In this document: one piece after another, positions 27,201-36,139 of the stretch | Position numbering within the stretch: position 1 is the stretch's first letter | Layout of the letters: every line of letters begins with the position of its first letter | Assembly (NCBI RefSeq): GCF_000153705.1 | Contig: NZ_DS022272.1 | Coordinates: 124,001-188,000 of the forward strand | Length of the DNA stretch: 64,000 nucleotides | Reading direction: 5' to 3' | DNA from: Fulvimarina pelagi HTCC2506 | GTDB taxonomy: Bacteria; Pseudomonadota; Alphaproteobacteria; Rhizobiales; Rhizobiaceae | Made by a program: the position numbers and the translations under genes | Notes under the pieces: model-generated | What the model was told of the DNA's origin: nothing | The model's database searches: none | The model's input: only the letters and a program-made list of their open reading frames with translations

Positions 27201-28073
27201 CGGATCGCGGATGGCGAGCCCCGCAAGTTCACCACTGTCGCCGAGCCGTTGGAGACAGGCGGCTGGTGCGTTGTGATGCGGGATCTCGGTGAACCGGGTG
27301 TCCGGGGCGTTTTTCCTGACGAAGACGAGGATGTAAGGACCGCGCAGCACCGCGCTGAAGCGGATTCGGTGCGTAAGACGCAATTGCTCGCTTCCGTCAG
27401 CCACGAGATCCGCACGCCCATGACTGCGGTCCTCGGCTTCGCCGACGCGATCGAGGGCGAGGCCTTCGGGCCGATCGGCAACCCGCGCTATCTCGATTAT
27501 ATCGCCGATATAAAGCGTTCCAGCCGGCACGTGCTCGACCTCGTCAACGATCTTCTGGAACTCTCGAAAGCCGAGGCGGGGGGGCTAGAACTCGATTTCC
27601 GGACGGTCGCGCTCAATCAGGTCGTTGGCGAAGTCGTCTCGATGATGCAGCCCGTCGCTGGAGGCGCGCGGATCGTCTTGCGCTCCAATCTTCCCCCTTC
27701 GGTACCGCAGGTCGTCGCAGACGAGCGCTCGATCCGGCAGATTATGACCAATCTCGTTCAGAACGCGATCAACTCGACGCCGGCCGGCGGCCAGATCATC
27801 GTGTCGAGCCAGTACCGCGAGGACGGCAGCGTAACTCTGCGTTGCCGCGACAACGGGGTCGGCATGAACGAGAAGGAACTAGAATTTGCCAAGCAGCCCT
27901 TCGGTCGGCCGAAGTTGGACGGCGGACCTAGGAGGCGCGGCACTGGTCTTGGCCTGCCGCTGGCCTATGCCATGGCTGAGGCGAACGGTGCGGCGATCGC
28001 AATCGACTCAGCTCCGCAGAACGGTACGATGGTGGAGTTGCGCTTCCCGCCCGGCCAAGTGGTCCCCGATTGA
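24288..28073 (+). CDS. Large PAS-domain sensor histidine kinase, PdhS-like
   Basis: 1261 residues with a GTG start at 24288; an ATG at 24339 is an alternative. No membrane segment is seen, so it is probably cytoplasmic. The first roughly 480 residues are acidic and low in complexity. PAS domains follow at about 483-600, 745-860 and 885-1000. The HisKA box is LLASVSHEIRTPMTAVLGF with the phospho-accepting H1039, and the ATPase domain has N, G1 (GVGMNE) and G2 (RRGTGLGLPLAYAM) boxes. The HisKA sequence resembles the PdhS/PleC/DivJ kinases that control DivK and cell asymmetry in Rhizobiales. The exact orthologue is uncertain. Confidence 0.8.
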   Translation: MTPDDLSRNSLPDTLAVMTHPTARRARRAGCWSFALTEDFSRILWASEGAATVFGLRPGPQNEDHAKLAAKISASLEGEATGRLEMPGGEAAEIAAEPVALADGDGNRHRGCTLVVSTAGQVKERSREALVALSEIGTQPVAIWSSVRSWFDAGFGDAEQVYLEDLYDLKDSDDDRDIAFLPSGKTIGLAKINRRLIAVWHHGDTRLLDFDLAPATASATGGEPHTSPAEASDMGVEFDAEAAVEDEESANPLAMPIDEIGAEHASASRSADAVLSSEGDSRVIPELPDWAAGSPPAMAFIGGGIGAAAAYHFAQAEIEEDGNSLEDAVVEQFSPEAGATDPSEIAEKPSGRVDRHEKDPGFETGNEPTFVDADLEVVSDSESVSDEEVTPIGEASRRRAPVRSNWSGASALADATSMAATPEVKASSEESEAAHRSKPFDGDTRQETAFLPDESRTVSSPAAGEPDFGSSKDFVPDFSERSKRFVWRLDQEGRFHALSPEFASVVGPRAADVIGIAFADLSEALDLDPSGEIASLIDRRDTWSDRSVLWPVEASDKRVPIDLAALPVYSRDRSFDGFRGFGVLRPAEAETDPENWGKRLANGETMHEIVAEAVRSRPVEVADFGTEDDDEDANTLEQITDDASGLPDETEQIVRLADRRLRRDAPLSDEEAAAFRTIGVALSGSERGGNLDAAIQTAKEKIALFGGPPLLSSANIHRKRHAGDTEAGSLSEPQRQGSDLAIATDLAAYYGRLPVPILVQSGDHTVFTNEEFADLTGYRDATALSAAGGLDRLFDESERGECVRLRRANGKTIDVRARMQRITMRGRSFLVISFFATPRMTVSDLQPKGAPLITEDKADDVEALDAEARLAQLMASVEAAGEAVLVLDHEGRVEAANERGIELFASAVRPDQDHVATKMDDDGAAPSTPLQGFLFTKLFEGESRSLARELIRETSLGLREDRAGGDADLAVRIADGEPRKFTTVAEPLETGGWCVVMRDLGEPGVRGVFPDEDEDVRTAQHRAEADSVRKTQLLASVSHEIRTPMTAVLGFADAIEGEAFGPIGNPRYLDYIADIKRSSRHVLDLVNDLLELSKAEAGGLELDFRTVALNQVVGEVVSMMQPVAGGARIVLRSNLPPSVPQVVADERSIRQIMTNLVQNAINSTPAGGQIIVSSQYREDGSVTLRCRDNGVGMNEKELEFAKQPFGRPKLDGGPRRRGTGLGLPLAYAMAEANGAAIAIDSAPQNGTMVELRFPPGQVVPD

Positions 28074-28116
28074 GGGTTTGACTGACGATTCATTAGATCC
28101 TTTATGACCAGAAAAG

Positions 28117-28158
28117 CGACAAGGCCGCGGAGAGGATCGTCCCTCCGCGACCTTGTCG
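28117..28158 (-). terminator. Terminator of the methyltransferase gene
   Basis: Arms 28117-28132 and 28143-28158 pair over 16 positions with one C/A mismatch and a 10-base loop. On the minus strand the hairpin is followed by GCTTTTC. It lies between two convergent genes and may serve both. Confidence 0.75.
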
Positions 28159-28208
28159 ATTGCGGCGCCTCGCTCTCTGCGAGGCCGCCAAGAAATATCG
28201 CGCCGAGA

Positions 28209-28862
28209 TCAGTTGCTGGCCGGCTTGCGGTAGATCCAGTAATGGGCGCCTTCTTCCTCGATATAGTCGGCGTTCGGCAGGCAGCCGAGGCTCTCCAGCT
28301 TGCCTTCTTTGACGTAGCGCTCCGCGACGTCGCGATAATCGCAACCTTCCAGATAGCTGTTGCGTGTCGAAATCACCATGACGCCGCCTTCGTTCATGTA
28401 GTCCGCAAGGCGCAGGAGCGATTCCGGCTCCACATGGCCGAGCGTGAGGACGCCGCAGCAGACCATCAGGTCGTATCGCGTCTTCAGCGGGTTCTTGTGA
28501 TCGACATTAAGGTCGACATCGGCGGCGAGCTTGTCGTAGGCGCCGGTCTCGGCGGCAATTTCGGTCATCTCGGCCGACAGGTCGAAACCGTCGACGTCCT
28601 TGAAGCCGCGCTTCTTGAGCTCGATGCCCGCGAGCCCAGTGCCGCAGCCTGCGTCGAGCACACGGATCTCTTCGATCGGGCGCTTGATATAGCCGCGCGC
28701 AACGGCCGTTGCGACGTCTGCGATGACGCTCGGGCCGCCATACCGTTCGGTCGCGACGTCGTTGTCATATTCTCGCGCCCAGTCGGCATAGTATTCGCGC
28801 AACGCCTCGGTGTCTCCATCGAGCTTGTGTGATGTCTTGATGCTTTCGACGCGTTGATCCAA
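28209..28862 (-). CDS. Class I SAM-dependent methyltransferase
   Basis: 217 residues, starting with TTG at 28862 behind GGAGACG. Motif I is VLDAGCGTGLAGIEL (about 68-82), followed by the acidic loop VDGFDLSAEM and the post-II region YDLMVCCGVLTLGHV. The N-terminus WAREYDNDV resembles the Williams-Beuren-type small methyltransferase family. The substrate cannot be deduced. It is a single-gene unit with a strong terminator. Confidence 0.82.
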   Translation of the reverse strand: MDQRVESIKTSHKLDGDTEALREYYADWAREYDNDVATERYGGPSVIADVATAVARGYIKRPIEEIRVLDAGCGTGLAGIELKKRGFKDVDGFDLSAEMTEIAAETGAYDKLAADVDLNVDHKNPLKTRYDLMVCCGVLTLGHVEPESLLRLADYMNEGGVMVISTRNSYLEGCDYRDVAERYVKEGKLESLGCLPNADYIEEEGAHYWIYRKPASN

Positions 28863-29757
28863 AATGTCGTCTCCGAGTGATTTTCAGTTTGGGTTCCGAC
28901 CTCACATAGCACTCGAAAAAGCAAATGAGACCCTTGAAATTGAATTATGTTTCGCGTATCCGAAAATATTCGAAATACGCTCAGACTATATATTTTGCCC
29001 CTTGGCACAAATTTTCATCTCTGAAACGAGAGATGGCGGCAGAAAGCACCATGATAATATAATATATGATGTAGCAGTAAGCTTCATGGATATTTACTGA
29101 TGTCTATAGTTCGTATTTCGATAATTTTCTATATTTTAAATTTCATCTCATCTGATTAAATTGGAGCGAACGGGGTCGAGCAATTGCAGATCGAATGAGG
29201 CAATAGCGTATAGCTAGCAACGCCTGGCAAATCTCCTGCGTCGACCTGCCTAGCCAATAATCCTGTGCCCCATAGACCGTGGCAGGAAGGTAAAACTGAT
29301 TGCAGCCTCAATCCGATGGATCATTCTGAAATCGGTGCGCTGTCGTTAGTCGCAATGCTTGCTGCTACGTCCTCGGTTTCTGGCGTCAATTCTTTGCTTC
29401 GCAGCTTTCCAGCGGCTTCGTTACGGTGCGCGGAGCGGCAAAGTGATGCGACGAAGGCGGATGGCATGAATTCAATCAGGCTCAATCTGGAGTCGATCTG
29501 GAGAGCGAAATCGCGGCATTTGATATCTTTTGGTTCGGATCGAAAACCCAGTTTTGCGTTTCGAGCTAATTATGCGGAAGTCGACAACGCGGAGGACGTA
29601 AGAGCCCGAAGCTAGCTCGTTTTGTGGAGTACGACATCGCCTTTTCCGGGACAACAGAAGACCATGTCGACCTAACGAACGCGTTTACATCAGGAGATGG
29701 CTAGGGCATCTCTCCGGTATCAAGCGTCTTGCTATGCTGGGAATGGATTGAGGATAT
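28863..29757. other. AT-rich gene-poor gap before tRNA-Gly
   Basis: About 900 bases with no gene I can support. Roughly 28900-29160 is strikingly AT-rich for this genome, with runs such as ATATAATATATGATG. Small open frames at 28864-29100 and 29265-29615 lack ribosome sites and family signals. The block could be a foreign fragment or a degraded gene next to a tRNA. Confidence 0.6.
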
Positions 29758-29832
29758 TGGAGCGGGCGATGGGATTCGAACCCACGACCCCAACCTTGGC
29801 AAGGTTGTGCTCTACCACTGAGCTACGCCCGC
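29758..29832 (-). tRNA. tRNA-Gly(GCC)
   Basis: Minus-strand acceptor arms GCGGGCG and CGCCCGC, D-arm TAGCTCAGTGGTAGAGCA, anticodon stem CAACC/GGTTG with loop TTGCCAA (anticodon GCC), T-arm GGGTTCGAATCCC, discriminator T and an encoded CCA (29760-29758). All parts of the cloverleaf fit. Confidence 0.96.
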
Positions 29833-29978
29833 CCGCTCCGACCCGGCACGATTTTGCGTACCGAGGGTGGCCGCTATATCGCGCAAAGACTCGGCGAATG
29901 CAACAAGGCCAGATGCGAAATTTTCGTGCTGCGCCAATGCGCGCTATGCGTCCGAAAAGAGGCGAGGGGGAGACCAAA

Positions 29979-30512
29979 ATGGCGACGACGCGGGACGATC
30001 TTATGGCGTTCTTCGCGAGGAACGACATCGTGGTGACGACAGTCGATCATCCCGCATTATTCACCGTGGAGGAGTCGCGTTCGGTGCGGGGCGAAATTCC
30101 CGGGGCACACACGAAGAACCTGTTCCTGAAAGACAAGAAAGGAAAGATGTTTCTCGTCGTCGCCGAAGAGGACACCGAGGTCGCATTGAAGAGCTTGCAC
30201 AGGCGAATAGGTGGCTCGGGACGCCTCTCTTTCGCGAGCGCCGATCAGATGCAGGAGCTGCTGGGCGTAGAGCCCGGATCGGTCACGGCCTTTGGCGTCA
30301 TCAACGACTGTGAGCATGTGGTCAACGTCGTTCTTGATGAGCGGCTCGGCGCATACGATATCGTCAACGGCCACCCGCTGACCAACACCGCGACGACGTC
30401 TCTTCGCTACGAGGATTTGTTGCGGTTCTTCCGGTTGACGGGTCATGCAATTCTCGTCACCAAGCTCGGTGACGATGACGAACCGAATGCGAACGAAACG
30501 AGCGCCAAATGA
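29979..30512 (+). CDS. proX: Prolyl-tRNA editing protein (YbaK/ProX family)
   Basis: 177 residues; a free-standing editing domain that hydrolyses mischarged Ala- or Cys-tRNA(Pro) in trans. The ATG at 29979 has GAGGGGGAGA upstream; the longer frame runs back through the tRNA and is not real. The YbaK/INS core is visible as TVDHPALFTVEES, KNLFLKDKKGKMFLVV, GSVTAFGVINDCEHVVNVVLD and the catalytic-site GHPLTNTATTSL. It overlaps the following cnoX start by four bases, so the pair is co-translated. Confidence 0.9.
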   Translation: MATTRDDLMAFFARNDIVVTTVDHPALFTVEESRSVRGEIPGAHTKNLFLKDKKGKMFLVVAEEDTEVALKSLHRRIGGSGRLSFASADQMQELLGVEPGSVTAFGVINDCEHVVNVVLDERLGAYDIVNGHPLTNTATTSLRYEDLLRFFRLTGHAILVTKLGDDDEPNANETSAK

Positions 30513-31531
30513 GCGACAATCCCTACGCTAATTCCTCCACCGGGTCCTATGCGTCAGGCTCTGCGTCCGGACCCAGTGCCGCGGCCGAACCGAAACCGAC
30601 ACTGCAGGGGTTTGGCGACATGGCGGGCGCGGGTGCGCGTCCGGCGGGCGACCTCATCAAGGACACGACAACCCAGGCGTTCCCGAACGACGTCATAAAG
30701 GAATCGCGCAATCAGCCCGTCATCGTTGACTTCTGGGCGCCCTGGTGCGGACCCTGCAAGCAGCTGACGCCACTTTTGGAGCGTGCCGTCAAAGCCGCGA
30801 ACGGCAAAGTGAAGCTCGTCAAGATGAACATCGACGAGCATCCCTCGATTGCCGGCCAACTCGGCGTCCAGTCGATCCCGGCGGTCTTCGCCTTCCTCGA
30901 CGGGCAGCCGGTCGACGGCTTCATGGGTGCGCTGCCGGAGAGCGAGCTAAAAAAGTTCATCGATCGGATCGTTCAGCAGGCCGGGCCCACGAAGGGCGGT
31001 GGCGATCCGATTGCCGATGCGATGGCTCAGGCGGACGAATTGCTCAAGGCTGGCGACGCCGGCAACGCGGCGCAAATTTATGGCGCGGTCCTGCAGCACG
31101 AAGAGGGCCATGTCGGCGCGACAGGTGGACTTGCCGAATGTTATATGAAAACCGGCGACAGCGAGCGTGCATCGCAACTGGTGGAGTCGCTGCCACCTGA
31201 GGCAGACAACGACCCACGGGTCGCGGCGGTAAAAGCGAAGCTCAAGCTCGATAAAGAGATCGCGGGCTTGGGTGATCCGGCCGAACTCCAGGCGCGGCTC
31301 GACAGGGACCCAGACGATCATCAGGCGCGGTTCGATCTCGCACTCATCGCGCAGGCTCGGAACGACCGGCCGAAGGCGGCCGACTTGCTTCTGGAGATCA
31401 TGCGCCGGGACCGTGAATTCGCCGACGACGGCGCGCGCAAGAAGCTGCTCGAACTCTTCGAGGCGTGGGGGCCGACCGATCCGGCGACCAAGGACGCACG
31501 GCGCAAGCTGTCTTCTCTCCTCTTTAGATAG
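30509..31531 (+). CDS. cnoX: Thioredoxin-TPR protein, CnoX/YbbN-like
   Basis: 340 residues. After a disordered 50-residue start comes a thioredoxin domain with an intact redox motif WCGPC (C80, C83), then TPR-like helices to the end (DELLKAGDAGNAAQIYGAV..., DHQARFDLALIAQARNDRP...). CnoX proteins hold oxidised clients and hand them to GroEL. E. coli CnoX lacks the CXXC pair, whereas the motif here would allow true reductase activity, as known for some alphaproteobacterial forms. Overlaps proX by four bases. Confidence 0.88.
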   Translation: MSDNPYANSSTGSYASGSASGPSAAAEPKPTLQGFGDMAGAGARPAGDLIKDTTTQAFPNDVIKESRNQPVIVDFWAPWCGPCKQLTPLLERAVKAANGKVKLVKMNIDEHPSIAGQLGVQSIPAVFAFLDGQPVDGFMGALPESELKKFIDRIVQQAGPTKGGGDPIADAMAQADELLKAGDAGNAAQIYGAVLQHEEGHVGATGGLAECYMKTGDSERASQLVESLPPEADNDPRVAAVKAKLKLDKEIAGLGDPAELQARLDRDPDDHQARFDLALIAQARNDRPKAADLLLEIMRRDREFADDGARKKLLELFEAWGPTDPATKDARRKLSSLLFR

Positions 31532-31618
31532 GGGGAGGCAAGGAGCCGCGCGTTGAAAGCCTTGCGTCGGCTGATCAAAGACCCAGTTTCCGTCTTCAAC
31601 CGATGAGGGAGAATACCC

Positions 31619-32302
31619 GTGGTACAGGCTGGAAACCGGGTCTATCGTGACGAGACCGAACTTCCCGAGCGCGTGCCGGTCTTTCCCCTGAGCGGCGCGC
31701 TGCTCCTGCCGGGCGGCCAACTGCCGCTCAACATCTTCGAGCCGCGCTACTTGGAAATGATAAACGACGCGCTTGGCGCCGACCGACTGATTGGCATGAT
31801 TCAGCCGCGGCTAGACGGCGCTCGCAAAGCCGACGGGGAGCCGGAACTCTGCCGGGTCGGCTGTCTCGGACGTATCACCTCCTATTCCGAAAGCGGAGAT
31901 GGACGATACCTGATCGCACTCCACGGCGTCGCGCGGTTCCGGGTGTTGGAGGAAGTGGACAGCCGAAGGCATTATCGCAGCTGCCGGATCAAGGCTTTCG
32001 CCGGCGATCTGGTGGAGGACGATGGCTCGGCGAAGGTCGATCGCGACGGCCTTCTCGACATCTTCCGGCGCTATCTGGAAGCCAATCAACTGGAAGCCGA
32101 TTGGGACAGCGTGAAATCTGCACCCGACGATCTTCTGGTCTCGGCCCTCTGTATGATGATGGCACCCCAAGGAGCTGCCGAGCGGCAAGCGCTTCTGGAA
32201 GCCGAGGATCTCAAGACGCGAACTGAGACGCTGATCGCCATCACGGAGATGGCTCTTGCCGACGATGGGGACGACGAGGACGGGCCGCGGACGCTGAATT
32301 GA
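31619..32302 (+). CDS. LON substrate-binding domain protein
   Basis: 227 residues made only of the LON N-terminal (PUA-like) domain: [36 protein letters not shown], then [26 protein letters not shown]. There is no AAA or protease part, so it is not Lon itself. It starts with GTG at 31619 after GAGGGAGAA. The role of such stand-alone domains is not settled; in rhizobia they occur in this same cnoX/Trm112 neighbourhood, from general knowledge of these genomes. Confidence 0.88.
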   Translation: MVQAGNRVYRDETELPERVPVFPLSGALLLPGGQLPLNIFEPRYLEMINDALGADRLIGMIQPRLDGARKADGEPELCRVGCLGRITSYSESGDGRYLIALHGVARFRVLEEVDSRRHYRSCRIKAFAGDLVEDDGSAKVDRDGLLDIFRRYLEANQLEADWDSVKSAPDDLLVSALCMMMAPQGAAERQALLEAEDLKTRTETLIAITEMALADDGDDEDGPRTLN

Positions 32303-32388
32303 ATGCCAGCTTTGCTTCGAATCGACGAGGCGAGTTGCCGTGCATAGATATAGTTCAGGTTTGCCAAAAGGTAGCCGGAGAACAGGAC

Positions 32389-32583
32389 ATGGACGAAGCA
32401 AAAACCATCGCCCAACCTGACCCAAAACTGCTTGAACTTCTCGTCTGTCCGCTGACCAAAGCGACGTTACGCTATGATCGCGAGGCACAGGAACTGATCA
32501 GCGTGAAGGCAAAGCTCGCCTATCCGATCCGCGACGGCATTCCAATCATGTTGCCCTCCGAGGCGCGCGAACTGGAGGATTGA
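32389..32583 (+). CDS. Trm112 family (UPF0434) protein
   Basis: 64 residues with the full family pattern: [17 protein letters not shown], then [21 protein letters not shown]. The ATG at 32389 follows GGAG. In eukaryotes Trm112 activates methyltransferases; bacterial members are small and their partner is unknown. Only one of the usual zinc cysteines (C in VCP) is present, as in many alphaproteobacteria. Confidence 0.88.
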   Translation: MDEAKTIAQPDPKLLELLVCPLTKATLRYDREAQELISVKAKLAYPIRDGIPIMLPSEARELED

Positions 32584-32634
32584 AGCTCTGGTTTCAACAT
32601 CGCTATACGGTTTCGCCGTCGCCTGGTTCGCGCC

Positions 32635-34371
32635 TTAGATGCCGTCGCCGTAATAGCCGGGCCCGGACTCGGCCCTCGATGTTGCGACTGGCTTCTCGCG
32701 CCCGTCGCCGAGGAGCTCGTAGAGGATGGGGCGGAAAAGGAAGTCGATCGCGCCGATGATCGTCGCGGTGAAGACGCTTAGCCCAAAGAAAACACCGAGC
32801 ACGATCAAGAGGCCGCTCATGACGAAGCGGTTGCGCGTCAGGGAGACGGCGATATCAGGATCGGCGCTCGCCTCCGCCCCGAGCCACTTCGCTTTCAGCT
32901 TCTGGAAGCCGGACAACGAGGCGGTTTCGCCCGAAGTCAGCGAGGCCTGCGGTTGAGCGGGTTGCGAGAGCTTCGTCACGATGCCGAGCGCGACGGTCTC
33001 GTTGGTGAGCTGATCGATCAGGATGAACGCGCCGAGTTCCCGGTTTTCCGCATAGGTCGTCGCCACCGGCGGGCGGTCCAATGCGATCGTCACCTTGCCG
33101 ATCTCGTTCATGAGAAGGGCGTTGGCGGGCTTCACCTGATAGGAGTGGATGTCGACCGAGCCGTTCAGCGCGCGCAGCGTCGCGGGGGTCTGGTGCGAGC
33201 CGAGCTTGGCGATGAGGCGGCCGCCGGCGACCATCGGGCGGTCGACCATCCAGAGGATGTCCGCCTCGACGGTCTTGACTGCCTGGATGTCGTCGCCGTC
33301 GCGCACGATGACGTCGCCGCGCGATGCGTCGATCTCGTCGTTCAGCGTCAGCGTGATTGAGTCGCCCGTCTGCGCGTCGTCGACCACCGCATCGGCGTTC
33401 CAGACAGCTTTCACCGTGGACTTCTGGCCGGAAGGCAGGGAGACGATCCTGTCTCCGGCCTTCACCGTGCCGCTCGCCACCGTGCCGCAGAAGCCCCGGA
33501 AATCGAGGTTCGGGCGGTTCACCCACTGTACCGGTAGACGGAAGGGCAGATCGGCGGCTTCGAATGTTTCCGGATCGGCGGTCTCCAGCCGCTGAAGCAG
33601 CGTCTCGCCCTGATACCAGGGCGTGTTCGGCGAGCGCTTGACGATGTTGTCGCCGTTCTTGGCCGAGAGCGGGACATAGGATACGTCCGTGAAGCCGAGC
33701 TGCGGCAGGATCGCCTCGTAGTCCCGCTTGATCGCATCGAAGCGCTCTTCGGCGAAGTCGACGAGGTCCATCTTGTTGATGGCGATCACCACCGACTTGA
33801 TGCCGACGAGCGAAGTGATGAAGGAATGCCGGCGCGTCTGCGGCAGGATACCTTTGCGCGCATCGACAAGAATGACCGCTAGCTCTGCTTGGCTCGCACC
33901 CGTCGCCATGTTGCGGGTGTACTGCTCATGGCCTGGTGTATCGGCAATGATGAAGGCGCGGTTCTCGCTCGAAAAATAGCGATAGGCAACGTCGATGGTA
34001 ATGCCCTGCTCGCGCTCCGCCGAGAGCCCGTCGACAAGAAGTGCGAAATCGAGATCGCCGCCGGTCGTGCCGAACTTCTTCGAATCCTTTTCAAGGGCCT
34101 CCATCTGGTCGTCGAACACCGCGTTCGTCTCGTAGAGGAGACGGCCAATCAGCGTCGACTTGCCGTCGTCGACGGAGCCGCAGGTGATAAAGCGCAGGAG
34201 GGATCCGGCTGGCGCGACGAGCGGCGTTATGAACCCTTGCGGGTTGACGACCGCGGCACCGGCCGCGTCAGGGGCGGGGCCTGCATAGGTTTCGTCTTCG
34301 AGCGCGGCCGGCGTCGAGCCTTGCGCCGTATCGGCCTCGTCGGGGAGGCGTTCCTTGAGGGCGTGGGCCAT
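32635..34371 (-). CDS. cysN: Sulfate adenylyltransferase subunit 1 (CysN) with a C-terminal membrane segment
   Basis: 578-residue GTPase subunit of ATP sulfurylase, driving APS formation together with CysD. The G1 loop CGSVDDGKSTLIGRLL, DTPGHE and NKMDLVD GTPase boxes and the EF-Tu-like beta-barrels are complete. There is no APS kinase (CysC) fusion, consistent with an APS reductase pathway. Odd feature: residues about 517-542 are strongly hydrophobic and uncharged (LLIVLGVFFGLSVFTATIIG), followed by a polar tail, so the protein appears membrane-anchored. It starts two bases after the cysD stop. Confidence 0.93.
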   Translation of the reverse strand: MAHALKERLPDEADTAQGSTPAALEDETYAGPAPDAAGAAVVNPQGFITPLVAPAGSLLRFITCGSVDDGKSTLIGRLLYETNAVFDDQMEALEKDSKKFGTTGGDLDFALLVDGLSAEREQGITIDVAYRYFSSENRAFIIADTPGHEQYTRNMATGASQAELAVILVDARKGILPQTRRHSFITSLVGIKSVVIAINKMDLVDFAEERFDAIKRDYEAILPQLGFTDVSYVPLSAKNGDNIVKRSPNTPWYQGETLLQRLETADPETFEAADLPFRLPVQWVNRPNLDFRGFCGTVASGTVKAGDRIVSLPSGQKSTVKAVWNADAVVDDAQTGDSITLTLNDEIDASRGDVIVRDGDDIQAVKTVEADILWMVDRPMVAGGRLIAKLGSHQTPATLRALNGSVDIHSYQVKPANALLMNEIGKVTIALDRPPVATTYAENRELGAFILIDQLTNETVALGIVTKLSQPAQPQASLTSGETASLSGFQKLKAKWLGAEASADPDIAVSLTRNRFVMSGLLIVLGVFFGLSVFTATIIGAIDFLFRPILYELLGDGREKPVATSRAESGPGYYGDGI

Positions 34372-34373
34372 GG

Positions 34374-35276
34374 TCAGAAATAGCCTTCCTGCTTCTTTTC
34401 TTCCATCGAAGCGCCCGAGTCGCGGTCGATGACACGCCCCTGCCGCTCCGAAACGCGCGAGCCGCGCATTTCGGCGATGATCTCGTCGAGGGTTTCTGCT
34501 TTGGACTCCACCGCGCCGGTCAGCGGGTAGCAGCCGAGGGTGCGGAAGCGGACCATCATCTCTTCGACGGTCTCTCCGGGCTGCAGCTGCATCCGGTCGT
34601 CGTCGCGCATGATAAGCGCGCCATCACGCCGCACGACCGGCCGCTTGGCCGCGTAGTAGAGTGGCACGACGGGAATGCTTTCGAGCGCGATGTAATCCCA
34701 GATGTCCTGCTCGGTCCAATTCGACAGCGGGAAGATGCGGAAGCTTTCACCGTTCTTCTTGCGCGTGTTGAACAGCCGCCAGGGCTCGGGCCGCTGATTC
34801 TTGGCGTCCCAGCGATGCTCGGCCGAGCGCAACGAAAAGACGCGTTCCTTCGCGCGGGATTTCTCCTCGTCGCGCCGTGCGCCGCCGAAGGCCGCGTCGA
34901 ACTTGTACTTTTCGAGCGCCTGCTTCAGCGCCTGCGTCTTCATTACGTCGGTGTGGACCGCCGAACCGGAATCGAACGGGTTAATGCCGGCCTTCACACC
35001 GTCCTGATTGGTGTGGACGATCAGCTCGATTCCGAGTTCCTTCGCCCGCCGGTCGCGAAATTCGATCATCTCGCGGAATTTCCACGTCGTGTCGACGTGC
35101 AGCAGCGGGAAGGGCGGCTTACCCGGCGCAAAGGCTTTCATGGCGAGATGCAGCATCACCGCCGAGTCCTTGCCGATCGAATAGAGCATCACCGGGTGAT
35201 CGGCGGTCGCCGCAACCTCGCGGATGATGAAGATCGATTCGGCCTCCAAGCGCTGGAGGTGGGTCATGTGTTTCAT
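34374..35276 (-). CDS. cysD: Sulfate adenylyltransferase subunit 2 (CysD)
   Basis: 300 residues, catalytic subunit of ATP sulfurylase. The PP-loop [17 protein letters not shown] is near residue 35. The start is the ATG at 35276, matching known CysD length ([14 protein letters not shown]); the longer open frame is upstream noise. The family's C-terminal end [20 protein letters not shown] is intact. It is followed directly by cysN and preceded by cysH, forming one sulfate-assimilation operon. Confidence 0.95.
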   Translation of the reverse strand: MKHMTHLQRLEAESIFIIREVAATADHPVMLYSIGKDSAVMLHLAMKAFAPGKPPFPLLHVDTTWKFREMIEFRDRRAKELGIELIVHTNQDGVKAGINPFDSGSAVHTDVMKTQALKQALEKYKFDAAFGGARRDEEKSRAKERVFSLRSAEHRWDAKNQRPEPWRLFNTRKKNGESFRIFPLSNWTEQDIWDYIALESIPVVPLYYAAKRPVVRRDGALIMRDDDRMQLQPGETVEEMMVRFRTLGCYPLTGAVESKAETLDEIIAEMRGSRVSERQGRVIDRDSGASMEEKKQEGYF

Positions 35277-35380
35277 GGCCGGTGGCCTTCGTTTCGTTCG
35301 TATGCTCGCACCCGCCTTGCGGTGGTGCCTAGGACTGTTTTTTGTCGCCATTCCGGCCAGAGAAGCGCCGAGCGCGGCCC

Positions 35381-36139
35381 CTAAATCCCCGCGCCCTCAG
35401 ACACCTCGTGCCGGTCCGGCACGTGGAGGCCGCATTCGCGTTTGGTGTCGTCTTCCCACCACCAGCGGCCAGCGCGTTCCGGTTCGCCCGGGCCGATCGC
35501 GCGTGTGCAGGGCGCGCAGCCGATGGAGAGAAAGCCCTTGTCGTGCAGGGCGTTCACCGGCACGCCATTGTCGGCGGTGAATTCGGCGATTGCCTCGCGC
35601 GACATGTCGAAAACCGGGTTGGCTTTGATCAGCCCGCGCACAGAGTCGAAGCCGACGAAGTCCATATCCTGCCGGTTCGCCGATTGGTCGGCTCTGAGGC
35701 CCGTTACCCAGCCGTTCGCGCCGTCGAGCGCGCGGCCGAGCGGCTCGATCTTGCGGACGCCGCAGCAGTTCAGGCGAAATTCCTTCGCGTAGTAGAAGCC
35801 ATCGATGCCCTGCTCGTCGATCAGCTCCTCGAGCTTGTCGCCTTTCGGATATTTGGCGTGGATGCGCTTGCCGTATTTTTCTTCCGTCTGACGCCAGAGA
35901 TCGTAGGTCTCCGGAAAGAGTCGGCCAGTGTCGAGCGTGACGACGTCGATCTTGATATCGTGCTTGAAGATCAGATGGGTGATCATCTGATCCTCAATGC
36001 CGAGGCTGGTGGTGAAGACCAACGGGCCCGGCGTGACCGCGCGCAGCCGCACGAGCCGCTTCAGCGGCGAAAGCGCCGGGAATTCGGCGTTCAGATCACG
36101 CGCGAGGTCCTTTAGCTCAGGATGCGCGTCGTCTCTCAT
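35381..36139 (-). CDS. cysH: Assimilatory APS reductase (CysH)
   Basis: 252 residues. Reduces adenylylsulfate to sulfite using thioredoxin. The cysteine pairs NCCGVRK and GCAPCTRA mark the iron-sulfur APS-reductase type rather than the PAPS type, and the catalytic end KRECGLH is present. The ATG at 36139 overlaps the stop of the DUF934 gene (ATGA); the upstream open frame is a shadow. This agrees with the absence of an APS kinase in the operon. Confidence 0.93.
   Translation of the reverse strand: MRDDAHPELKDLARDLNAEFPALSPLKRLVRLRAVTPGPLVFTTSLGIEDQMITHLIFKHDIKIDVVTLDTGRLFPETYDLWRQTEEKYGKRIHAKYPKGDKLEELIDEQGIDGFYYAKEFRLNCCGVRKIEPLGRALDGANGWVTGLRADQSANRQDMDFVGFDSVRGLIKANPVFDMSREAIAEFTADNGVPVNALHDKGFLSIGCAPCTRAIGPGEPERAGRWWWEDDTKRECGLHVPDRHEVSEGAGI

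Noticed and set aside
28864-29100. Small plus-strand ORF in the AT-rich gap
   Set aside because: No ribosome site and no recognisable domain; length is expected by chance in AT-rich DNA.
29265-29615. 116-residue ORF before tRNA-Gly
   Set aside because: Composition unlike a protein, no ribosome site, no neighbours in operon.
29758-29832. tRNA-Gly as attachment site with a direct repeat
   Set aside because: No second copy of the tRNA 3' end was found in the window and no integrase gene is present.
32635-34371. NodQ-type CysN-CysC fusion
   Set aside because: The C-terminal kinase domain is missing; the end is a hydrophobic segment instead.
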